64,000 nt of DNA from assembly GCA_036245805.1 (NCBI GenBank), contig BTRK01000002.1, positions 6,010,689 to 6,074,688 on the forward strand, in the 5' to 3' direction. Made by a program: the position numbers and the translations under genes. Positions within the stretch are counted from its first letter, which is position 1; every line of letters starts with the position of its first letter. This document shows, piece by piece, positions 23,542-34,700 of this stretch. This DNA is from Pristionchus mayeri (Eukaryota > Nematoda > Chromadorea > Rhabditida > Neodiplogasteridae). The notes under the pieces are model-generated. The model saw nothing but the letters and a program-made list of their open reading frames with translations. It did no database searches and was not told the origin of the DNA.

Positions 23542-25635
23542 TTACGACACTTCGATTGGCAAGGGTTTCCATTTTGTCAATTGTGGAGCGCATTTTAGGT
23601 TGAGTGCGTATGGGTCGGAAACGCGTCTGAGGTTCGGATGAGTGTACGGATGCGAAACTGCACCATCCTGATCGACGATCGTGAACCTCTCTGGAAATAT
23701 ATTTAGTTTTAAAAAATGCATCCTTTTTTCATCTCGGTAACGCCATGTGCCAATTTGATCAATTTTCCACTAATACATGCGATTTATGTTTCTTTACATC
23801 TAACTCATTTCCCTCTCGGGCAATTTTTTTCAAAATATTCCCACAATATCCCACCTGCATTGCAAGCGAGGCTCTTGATGGGCGTTCCGTTCGCCCACTG
23901 CACCACTTGTCCTCCGGGACAATACTGCTCGCCGCCAGGGTAGATGTTAATCAGCCCCCTGGCACCGCTCGCTTGGTGATGCACGATAGTGCACGTGGCT
24001 GCAACATGGCTTTTCTTACTCATTTGGGCAATTTTTTTAGTTTTGAATTTGACAGATACTTTGAATTCAGAAATTTAAAAATATTCAGAATTTGTAGAAT
24101 TTTGAAGAAGGGATGGCTTCGAAAGAAAATACTCTTTATTATGCGTGTTAAGTTCTCACTGGTCTTTGATCTCTGCTTAGCGAGTTTACCGCAGCTCACG
24201 AAGGGCGGTGCTTCGAAATTGGAAGAGTGATGAAGCCATTTGAGAATTTCTGTTCTCACGTCATTCCCAAGTCTAGAGATGCGAGAGTGCAGAAAGGGAG
24301 AAAAAAAGGCTCTCTCACTAATGATATTAGATTATCGCTTGCACTGTGCTAGCTCCTTGAGATCTTACTTCTTTGTTGCTGCAGCACATCTGTAATGCTC
24401 CCCATAGGTGTGAAATTCAAGTGACAATTTTTTAACATTAGAAAAACCTACGCCAATAGACAAGTCGGGGCAGCTGATGTAGTCGATACCTGGAAATAAG
24501 GTTTTTATAACTCATGGCTTTCTGCGGGGAAGAAAGAAGGTCACAGAGAAATGGAGATAGCTCTCTTTCATTTACAATATCTCATTTGGCTTTCACAATA
24601 TCTCAAAAAATGTAGTATCCAAAACTAAGCCTCGTATTATAAATTTCGGGGAGCTGTTTCGAGGCCTCGTATTCCCGGCCTCTGTTCTTTCTCACCATTT
24701 TCTCTGTAGTACGTGACGCTTCCGATGCTGATCCAGGGCGCAGGGAATTGAGAGGCCGGTACATACTTAGGTAGCGGACACACTGAGAGAAGGTGTATCA
24801 CACTTTCGATTCATTACAAAATTGATCATATTATCTCGCATATTCCCACGCTCTCTCGATCGTGTGAGATGCGAGAGAACATTTTCTAGATGTTTTAGTG
24901 GTGGTGGTTGATTCAGTAGTGGTCGGGGTTGTCGATCGTTCGGCTGTCGTCGTTCTAGTGGTGGTCATTGGTTCGGGTGTAGTTGGGCATGTTGTGGATT
25001 CGGGAGTGGTGGGGCTGGACGGTGGTTCGGGGGTTGTTGGGATAGTAGTTGATTCGGATGTGGTTGGTTCGGAGGTGGTTGGAGCTGTGGAAGTCGATGG
25101 TACTGTCGTAGTTGGGCTGATCGTTGATTCCGAAGTAGATCTTATCGTTGTTGTTTCGACGGGAGTAGAAATGGTCGTAGATGCTCTACTCGTTGATTGA
25201 GGGGAAGTTGTACCAGTGGTGGTTGTTAGTTCTGATGCAAAGATAGTCAGTGGTTCGGGAGTTTCTGGGTTAGTCATTTGCACGTCAGTTGTAGAATTAT
25301 GCTTATGATGATGATGATGATGATGATGATGGTCAGGGTGGTGGTGATGGTGATGGGATTCGTGCGAACCGTGGTGGTGGTGCTTAATATTGATATTTTT
25401 TTATCAATCGAAATGATCGGATAATGTCATCTCTAGAAGACAAGTGGAGTATGACAACTAGAGTTCGAGCATGATATCCCGGTCTCTCCAGTCTACACAC
25501 TCTCTCGCAGCTTGACCGGTTGAGTGAATCAGAACCATGAAAAAACGGTGATCCTAAATACTAACTCTAATGCCAATCAGTTACCTTGGAATTAGCGGCA
25601 GTAGGTAGAAGGAACAGCAGGAGGAGAAACAACAT
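23542..25635 (-). CDS. Secreted His-rich, mucin-like, cysteine-rich protein
   Basis: Minus-strand exons: 25635-25585 (signal peptide MLFLLLLFLLPTAANSK), 25382-24881 (His-rich block with HHHH runs, then a long Thr/Ser/Pro region of TTPEP/STTI type), 24782-24696 (LCPLPKYVPASQF... YYRENG), 24489-24452 (IDYISCPDLSIG), probably 24389-24369 and an exon near 24210 (PPFVSCG), then 23998-23855 (TCTIVHHQASGARGL... EQYCPGGQVVQW... LACNA) and 23690-23542 (RFTIVDQDGAVSHPYTHPN... LKCAP... VS-stop). The phase between 24452 and 23998 was not fully resolved. The Ser/Thr tract suggests heavy O-glycosylation; the C-terminal cysteine pattern recalls nematode C6-type extracellular domains, as a weak guess. A surface or cuticle role is inference. 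Confidence 0.65.
25270..25382 (-). repeat. CAT/CAC repeat encoding poly-histidine
   Basis: TGATGATGATGATGATGATG on the + strand (25307-25330) and GGTGGTGGTGATGGTGATGG after it encode His runs on the minus strand directly after the signal peptide. Confidence 0.85.
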
Positions 25636-26224
25636 CTCTACGAAGAAGCTTCGATTTCCTTCTTTGATTTGCAAAGCTAATTTTATGTTCCTTCGTTGCT
25701 AATATGGGAATATTTCGTAGTTTAGAACGTGCAAATTCGCACGTGGTTGCATATCAGAACATCCCATTCATGTTGTGGGAGCAGATCTATAATGAAAATC
25801 AAAAAAGTATTTATGCAAGAACTTATTTATGCAAACTTATTTAACTTAACTTATAAACTTAACTTATTTACTTAAAGTATTTATGCAAGAATTCTCTGGA
25901 TTACGGCTTCTCGAGAAATGGTCTCTCCATGCAACATTTTCCCTCGCTCTTCATAAAGCATTTTCCCTCGCTACACATATCGGCTAGATAGTACGCAGAC
26001 TGAAGAGAGTTATTTTACTTTCCTTCTCTTGGCCATGTCCGTCCCATGTTTTCCATTATAATCACAAAAGTCTGAGAGCTACACAGGAAATAGTGAAGCA
26101 TTTGCTAGTGTTCGCAGCTCTTGACCACTGTTTCCCAGTTATTTCGATCACATGTTGCCCCAAGCTCGATAGAGTATCATTTATCGCCCAGTGTTGTTCA
26201 TTACCATCCCTCTGTCTCCCTCTT
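25636..26224. other. Intergenic, upstream of the mucin-like gene
   Basis: AT-rich, with a short imperfect repetition of ACTTATTTA/ACTTAAC near 25820-25880. It lies between the start of the mucin-like gene and the stop of the MSP-domain gene, both on the minus strand. No gene seen. Confidence 0.5.
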
Positions 26225-28109
26225 CTATTCTTTCGATCCGGACATGGCCTCATCCGGCTTCATTTTGCGCAGCACGGTGAGATAAGTGTCGCTCTGCTTG
26301 ACTGTCTGCAATACGGTAGGTTACTGTAGCCGGGTACCATAGAAACGGAATACGGTAGGTTACTGTAGACGGGTACCGTAGAAACGGAATACGGTAGGTT
26401 ACTGTAGCCGGGTACCGTAGAAACGGAATACGGTAGGTTACTGTAGCCGGGTACCGTAGAAACGGAATACGGTAGGTTACTGTAGCCGGGTACTTTAGAG
26501 ACTACGGTAGCAGTAGTGATATAACACATCGAACTTCGATATCAATTGGCACAGAGGTGTATTTTAGCTGTGTTAAGTGGGAGTACGGTAGGTCTCGGTA
26601 GTGGATCGGTGACCTACCTTGGAGTACGAGATGAACATGCGACGCATGAAGTCCTCCTTGTCACGCTTGTCTTCGAAGATCTGCAGAGTGATATTTGATC
26701 TACCTAGCATGACATTGCGTGATCTTTTATCTACGCTTCTCTGACGTCACTCTCGAACTCATTCTATCATTCGATCTACATTCAGACGCCAATGTAGTGC
26801 GCGAGATCGGCAGGCATGAACGAACCGCGGAAGGAGATCTGCAAATTAGAAGATTACGGTTGACCATCGACAACTGACTTTAAAATCAGTTTTCAATAAG
26901 GTGGCCACCGCACCGTGACGGTGATGTTGCCGAAGGGCGCCAGGATGCCGCGCGGCGTCTTGATGTGGAAGAGCTTGGAGCAAGTCGACTTGATCTACAG
27001 TTTGAGACGTTTTGGAAACCTTGAAGGCGATGGGACGCTCGAGTAGGTTGCTGATCTTCAGATTGCACCTGAAATGATCTCTGGTCCCACGACGATCAGG
27101 AAGATGAAGTGAGGGGTTACGGTAGTTTCGAAACAATTGGTCACGCCACGACTATTGTACTGTAGTTCCGAGACTACGGTGGCGGCCTCGCCAAGTTACG
27201 GCAGCGAGAGTCCAGTAGCGGAGCCGTCAGGTAACAGTAGCCGGACTACGGTAGTGACGAGGACATGTTACAGTAACGAGATTATCGTAGTGACAGCCCA
27301 GGGTATGGTAGCGAGACCACGGTAATGCCAGCATAACAGCGGCGGTAGCGAGAATATGAGTGACATTATCAGGTTTACGGTAGCTCCGAGAGTACAGTAG
27401 AATCTCACTTGACGACGGCCTTGCCGATGAGCTCGCTGTTGAAGCTCACGCGGCCGTTGGTCTGCAAGTGACGTCATCATTTCGAAAATAAGATGACGTC
27501 ATTATTTAATATTCTGAAACTTACGCAAGTCAGCAGGTCGGCCGCGTGCTGGTGCACGATGAACTTATCATCCTGAATTGGGTTACGGTATCTGAGGGTT
27601 ACTGTATGGAACCAATTGCGAAACTTACAGTGTGATTGTCCTCATCCGACACCGAGTTGTTGATCTCGCGCTTGAACGGATTCTGCAATGCCGTGATCAG
27701 CTCAGGGTTACGGTTGGAATGACGTTATCTGGTTACAGTAATCCTCGATGATTGCGTCATACCTGCACTTCGAGTAGGTTTTTCTGGTTCTTGGTCATCA
27801 TCCGGAAGCGAGACTCCTGCAATCAATTGAATCAGGGATACTGTAGTCCTATGGTTTGCAGATACGGCAGTCAGTTCTCGACAGCAGTGACCCACTCGTA
27901 GAGCACATGCTAATTAACTTCTCAAGAACAGGTGCCAGGTCATCCCCCCACAGTTCTTGTAGATACAGTACCTCACTTCACTACCTACGAGCTTCCACGT
28001 CCTACCGTTCCCCTCAGCTACCGTAACCCTACCGTACCTCCTCGGCAGTAATCACAGATCCAGCAATACGGTTGGTGGAGGTCGAGCGATTCGAGACCGT
28101 GGCAACCAT
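26225..28109 (-). CDS. MSP-domain protein, 201 aa
   Basis: Ten minus-strand exons close exactly (606 nt): 28109-28038, 27816-27763, 27682-27629, 27572-27525, 27461-27409, 27068-27020, 26994-26914, 26838-26788, 26680-26618, 26305-26225. Start MVATVSNRSTSTNRIAG; stop after EAMSGSKE. The MSP/VAP immunoglobulin-like core is in CNLKISNLLERPIAFKIK, STCSKLFHIKTPRGILAPFG, NITVTISFRGS; the end (DKEDFMRRMFISYSK, then TVKQSDTYLTVLRKM) is not typical of sperm MSPs. At 201 aa it is longer than sperm MSP (about 127 aa), with an N-terminal extension of roughly 95 residues. The MSP-fold assignment is by eye; a cytoskeletal or membrane-contact role is known for the family but unproven here. Confidence 0.75.
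26310..26495. repeat. 39-bp minisatellite in the last MSP-gene intron
   Basis: About five copies of a 39-base unit built from TACGGTAGG, TTACTGTAGCC and GGGTACCGTAGAAACGGAA. The unit consists almost only of the dispersed TACSGTA and ACTGTAG words found in introns throughout the window. Confidence 0.9.
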
Positions 28110-28784
28110 TCTTGAGCGAGGAAAAGGGAGAGAATGAGGGGACGAGTTCGTCTCTCACCTTGTTCCCAAGTCAATTTACATGATAATCGAATTAATAAGT
28201 CACTTCAAAACAACAAAATTAAATTGTAAAAAAAATAAATTTAAAAAGTCAGTGCTCGATAAAAATGCGATTTGAATCCCGCGCTCATGTCCATTTTGCG
28301 TTCCGGCTGTCCGTCTGCCGACTCTCTCGTGCTCCCGCAGTCTCTGGCGCGTGCTCTATCGTCTGTCGCTCTTGCCTCGGCGTGGTCTCTTGGTCGCACT
28401 CTCCTACTTTAGCTTGGTCTCTGGCCGTTCTCTCTAGCTCTCTAACCACCTTGACAACCCTGTCCGTTCTCTACTCGACTCCGCGTTCAAATTTGGCCTG
28501 CTATTCAACCTATTTTCGCGGTATTTGATCGATTTTCTTGCATGTTTTTGCGTTCTACTTGATCGATAATTACTCCTTCTCGGTTTTGCCCGCCCTAGTC
28601 GCCAATTTAGCTCGTTAGTTAGCGCTCTGTGGCTTGAATTTGCTCTCCTTATCTTGCTCATGCATCGCTGCTCGTTTCCGCTCGTTTTCTACTGCTTTCT
28701 TTCAATATTTGTACTTAATTTATCAATTTGCAGGTGCAGTTTCCGTCTCGGCACCCTAACAGCTAATCCACCGTGGCGCCAGCA
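28110..28784. promoter_or_regulatory. Shared upstream region, MSP-domain gene and swsn-1
   Basis: 675 bases between two divergent start codons (28109 minus, 28785 plus). It is rich in CTCTCGC/TCTCTGG-type C/T words. An acceptor-like TTTGCAG at 28727-28733 precedes the swsn-1 ATG. No clear TATA box. The open frame at 28265-28528 has no family resemblance and is treated as chance. Confidence 0.5.
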
Positions 28785-31700
28785 ATGAGAAAGGGGTGCG
28801 ATTTTCGACTATTTTTACCGATTTACTTTCCTGATCGGTCGGCTACTTTTGGACTGTGTATTTCGGCAACCATTCCCCTACTTCTCCCTAAATGGAAACA
28901 TATTATTTGAGTTGGGAAGGTGGTTTAAATGGACACGCGCTACCCTCCTCAAGCTGACTTAGAAGATCAGTGGTAAAGTAACAGCGGACATAAATGCGTG
29001 GGGGCTACCACCCAAACAGTAGAGTAATTTACTTAAATATTTACTTAATTATTTAATTAATTAACTAATTAAGAGGAGCTAAGCGTAAGCGCGACGACGA
29101 CGAGGCCGCCGACACGACGATGGAGGTGGAGGAGGACGGCGACTCGCGCAGCAACAGCGGCGTCAGCGCAGTAGCTGTGCCCAAAGGTTCGCTAACTTCC
29201 CATGTTCTAAACTCCCTTCTGGGCAGCTTCCTTGCCTCCTTTCTTAAGCGCTGCTCACGGGCCAGTGTTGTTTCAAAACGTTGGCATGATTGCCACTCCC
29301 AAGAAGCTCCCGACCCTTATGTTCTGCTTACCTGTTTCGACTGCTTTTACGTTACATTTTTACTTATATCCTGCTGAATTCGGTGCTGTTCTGGAAGTCG
29401 CCCTGCTGAAACCTGAATCTCGTATGCAATTCTGGCCACTTTTGCCTATCTCACTCATATAGCCAGTACTTTGCTCCTAATTATAGTCTGATCATTTTCT
29501 TAATTCCAGGGCAAATGTGGTATCATTCTTTCGCTATTACCTAGCCTTAATGGGAAGAGCACATGCTGTGGAAAGGAGTCCAACCCTTCCCTCCATATGC
29601 ATGTAACCGCTTTAGAATCACTTTTTATGCCTACCTCAAGTCCGCTACGACTTTGCCCATGGTATGAATGAGAGGCGCTGACTGTTCTGGCTGTAACCAC
29701 AGCAACGCGTCTCTTTTGACTGATGAGCGCGAGTGGACAGTGGATGGGGATAATTAATGATCCTCGGATTATATTCAATTTTTAATGTAAATATTGTATT
29801 AATTCAGGCAAGGAGAAGGACGCGGAGTTCGCTGCACCCAAGGGCGGCAAGCTGGCCGACCTCGACGAGGAGGGCATCAAGGAGAAGGTGAGGGGAACGA
29901 CCAGAATCTACTATCGTACCTTGTCACCACCGGCGACGTACGGTAGTCGCAAATCGATAACTGATTTTAAAATCAGTTGTAAAATGCCCCGTCTGTGCCC
30001 CTACAATCAAAGGATTGCTTAGGATCAAGCTAATGTGGCGTAGAGAGGCATTTTGTTGTGGTGAGCATGAGCAGTGACTTTGCGGTTTCACTGTAGTGAT
30101 ATGGGCGTTTGTCTTCTGAGATCTTCAATATGAACTGCTTTTCTAGTCTACAAATAATGTGATGATGTTCTAGCACTGTAGGACGCGCGTACCATTAATC
30201 GGACTCTATTTGACTTTATTATTTAAAAAAAATAATTTAAATCGATACATTCAGGACTCGTCCGATCAACCGGTGGCGATCGAGCAATCGCACTACGTGA
30301 TTGTCCCGTCGTACTCTGCGTGGTTCGACTACAATAAGTAGGTTTTTGAATATAAATGGTTACTGTAAGAATATAATGCGGAGCACAACAATACTGGCTG
30401 AACGGGAAAATATTCACAGTAAAAAATTTCCCCGTACCGCGAGAATTCGCATTCTACTCTTACAGTATGTTCATTTTAATTTTAAAGAATGTTAATTAAT
30501 CTTCTTGATTGGCAGGGTGCACTCGATCGAGAAGCGCGCGGTGCCCGAGTTCTTCAACGGCAAGAACAAGAGCAAGACGGCGGAAGTGTGAGTGGAATCT
30601 CGTTGTTTTGCGTTCAATCCCGGCGCTTCAATGTTTCACTTCTTTGATATACGCGCGCGGAATTCGAACTGGTCAATCCGATGCTAGGCGCAAATAAAAA
30701 ACCCAATCAGGCTTAAACATTTTGTTTTTATGATCTAACGTTCGCGAAGTACAATGAAATGGTGTGTTTAAACAAAAAAAGTCAGTTTCCCATTGCTGAT
30801 GCAGTTTGAAAGAAAAAAATCGAACGTTAAAATATGTTCGAAACTTGGTGCTCCGTTGTTTCACATTAGCTATGTATACATCGGCGTTTCAGTAGTTCAA
30901 TCTTTTTTGTTCCGTATGCCTCAAATAATCAAATTCACCCTTTCAGATATCTCGCCTACCGTAACTTCATGCTCGACACCTACCGTCTGAATCCGTACGA
31001 GTATCTCTCGGCGACCGCCTGCAGAAGGAACCTGGCCGGAGATGTCTGCTCCATTCTGAGGTACGGTAGTTCGTCGGGTCAGATGTGTGATCAGGGATCA
31101 TGAAAACATTGCAGAGTGCACGCCTTCCTCGAGCAGTGGGGACTCATCAACTATCAGGTGAGGAAACGAGCGGTACTTGTTCTTGTTTTTGCCTTGGGGT
31201 TGGTAATTCGAGGCAAGATAACGAATCCGCTAGCCCTCTTCCTTGGATTGACGAAAAAAGGTTACGGGGAGGCGTGGCGTTCTCGCTACCTTGTCATGCA
31301 TTTCCAACCCTGTCTATGGCGATTATTGTACTCATTAATTGTAGAGGCAGTAGCCTAATCTCACGCTTTAGGGTAGCTATTGTGTGATAAGCACAGCTAG
31401 AAACGATAATTAGCTATGACGATTCTCCCCTGCAGGTGGACGCTGAGTGCCGCCCTGCCCCCATCGCGCCCCCGCCCACCTCGCACTTCATGGTGCTGGC
31501 GGATACGCCCATGGGAGTGCAGCCAATCGCCCCGCTGCCCAGCAGCTTCCAGGTACTTTTGAGTTTCATCTTTTAGTCATAATGCTGGAGAAATGCTTTC
31601 CCGGTGTTTTTGCGTTTCTGTCATTTATCAGAACAGGTAGCGACGTTGTCAGTGGAATTGGGCTTTAGCACTGGCTCTCCACTTTTTAACAGACCTCGAT

Positions 31701-34700
31701 ATTGCAAGTGGATTTGGGCTTGAACACGGGCTCTGCTCTTTTCCCGCGCTCTTTACTAGGTTCTGAATAGTGAGGTAGTAAGCGACAAAGGCGCGTGACG
31801 AGATCATAGTGCACCCATCGCTCCTCCCGCCCTTGACACTTGTGGCGCAGACGGGTGAGGCGGCGGAGGCTGGCGCCAGCAACCCGCTGGTTCGACTCCC
31901 CGCCACGGTAACCTGGCAAAAAATCGCCCGTTCGATGACGACAAACTCGCGGTCTGTTCTGAAAACACCTGAAAGACAAAAACGATATAGTACTGAACCA
32001 CCGAGAACATTTTGCCTATAGTTATTTGTATTTAAACTAATATTTTAATATTCGCTTCAGACCTCAAAGAAGACTGAGGGAGGCAAGGCCGGAGAGGGAG
32101 AGTCGTCTGAGGTAATTTTGGCATTCATTATTGTTTGTTGTTGTTGTTTTGATAATAATGATAACATTGGCATTGTTACAGGACAGCAAGGAGGGCGTCA
32201 AGAAGGAGCAGCTGGGCGCAGTCGGCCTCAAGACGGACCAATACGCCAAGCAGCTTGCTGCGATGAAGGTACGGTAGATGAGATACTGTAGTTATTGAAT
32301 GACGGAGTACTGTAGCAGTTGATCGAGTGATTACGGTACTAGATCAATATTTATTGATTGATTGCAGTCGAAGGGTGCGGCGCCGGGCCGCGACTGGACC
32401 GACCAAGAGACGGTGCTGCTGCTGGAGGGCATTGAGATGTTCAGAGACGACTGGAACAAGGTGAGGTCGTATTTTTTGCATACTATCTCGCCTGATAGAG
32501 AGCAGGCGAGAGAGTGTGGGATTTGGAGAGAGTACGATCTCTAGCTGGTTAGAGAAGGCGAAAGTGTGGGATATGGAGAGAGCACTACACTATCTCTAGC
32601 CGGACAGAGAGAAAGCGAGAGAGTGTGAGATTTGGAGATAACACGATCTCGCCAGGTAAAGGGCAAGGGAGTGTGGTGTGTGTGCCTGAGCAACGTATTT
32701 TGAATTGACTTTGCGACTTGGGGGATGGGTGCCTCATCAGGTTATCTTATATTTGAGTACAACGCTCTTGTTGATAATGAATTGAAGGATTGGTCAGTAT
32801 AAAATATTTTCTAAATTATGATTGAATCGACCCATACCCTTGATTCCACGATGCATGAATTTTTTTTCATATACACCCAAATAATATTTAGAAAAATAAC
32901 ATCAATGCATCCTGGCGGCGATTTGTTTCGAGCCAGGATAATCGCTGTTTCGCATTCCTTTGACAAGTCCTGGATTTGGCCAATGGGCGATTATTCTAGG
33001 CTTTCTAAACAATTTTAACAATGTTGTCCGTCAAGAAAAACTATTTGGTAGTGCTTACGGATCTTTAACGTGCTTACCGATGGGCTTACAATAATAATAA
33101 TAAGAATAATAAGAAAGTTAATAATAACAATAATACTTCTCAGGTGTCTGACCACGTCGGTACGCGCACGCAGGACGAGTGCATCATGCGCTTCCTTCAG
33201 CTGCCCACGATGGACCCCTACCTGGAGGAGGGTGGATCCGACGTCCTGGGTACGGTAATTGGGGTCGGGTTACAGTACTGAGGTTCTTGGGTAAAGTATG
33301 GGTATGCTTCGGGAAATTGTTATTTCCCTTATGTGAGCGGCGCCGACGTCCTGGGTACTTTATTGTGTTCGGGGCACTATGAATTCGGGGTAGGATCTTC
33401 GCTGTAGACTCTACGGATATATTGGGTATGAGCCGGCTTGCTGACTAGGTTGTATATATTTGGAAACAGTGTGGGTATGTTTGCTTGAGGTATTAATGTA
33501 CCAATGCTTCAAATTCCTTTGCTCGCTATCTGATGCGTAAATGTGATACGTTAATATGAATATGAATTCCAAATGTTTAGATAGTGTTATTTTATTTTGA
33601 GTGAGGAAATCTAATAACATCGCTTGTTCCCGCTGGTTCACAATTTCATAATTAACCTGAAACACGATCTCACGCGCTTCGTTCGATATGTCAAATCGTG
33701 CTTAAAACTTGTATTTTTTCATTGCCCTTCTTCTAGCCTCTTGCATGTGCATAGTTCATGCCCTTTTGGGTTGCAAAAATATTTTTAAAAAAAGTATAGC
33801 TAATTAATAAATCAATAATCTTCTTTGCAGGCCCGCTCGCCTACCAGCCTGTGCCCTTCTCGCAGACGGGCAACCCCGTCATGTCCACGGTGAGTGCATA
33901 GTTAGTGACCTATCGGAGACGCGTTGCGCGCGCGGTTGCCTCTGAAATCGATGGTCTCTCGTCCGTCGGGCTGACGCGAGAGAGCATGTGAAAATGAGAG
34001 GGCGGATAGGGTATTTGGAGGTGTCGATACTGTGTTTAGCGACGATTAGTGATCAGGGTCCCTGATTCAGGGAATCATTTTCTCCTTAAAGGTTGCCTTC
34101 CTCGCCTCGGTGGTGGACCCGCGCGTGGCTGCAGCAGCGACCAAGGCTGCACTCGAGCAGTTCGCCAAAGTGAAGGATGAGGTACGGTAGGATTGCTGTA
34201 TAACGGTAGAATTACGGTAGGATTGGGCCAAGTTGCAGCGGGTGATATAATGAAGGAGTAGGAGTTAGTGAGTTTGGGTTTGAGAAACAGTCTGAACTCG
34301 ATTGGAAAATCACTTAGTTGAAATTGAAGAAGTATTGGTGAAGCGAGGAATTTGCAGGAGTAATTCATCTAACATATTGTAATTTAAAAAAATAATTATG
34401 ATTCAATCAATACTACCGTAATCTCGTCTTTGTTCAGGTCCCGCCCCTCCTGGTTGAGGCGCACGCCAAGAACGTGCAGGTGAGTACGGTAGTTTATCTC
34501 TGACTCTCTCCAGTTCGCGCGCTCTCTCCTCGGTTAGAGCGAACGAGAGAGAGTGTGCTAGTTGAAGAGAGTCTGGCGGACGCGACGCGACCGCAAAGCG
34601 TCTCCGATATTCCACTAATATCATATTTTGCAGGCGCACTTCGACAAGACGGGCATCGTCGACGGCAACTACGGTCTCGAGAAGAGCGGCATCGCCACCG

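Noticed and set aside
24898..25200. Val/Gly-rich + strand frame
   Set aside because: Antisense shadow of the Thr/Ser/Pro mucin tract on the minus strand.
26260..26529. Repetitive minus-strand peptide (PGYSNLPYSVSTV repeats)
   Set aside because: Translation of the 39-bp minisatellite inside an intron.
28265..28528. 87-codon + strand frame
   Set aside because: Low-complexity C/T-rich promoter DNA with no conserved feature.
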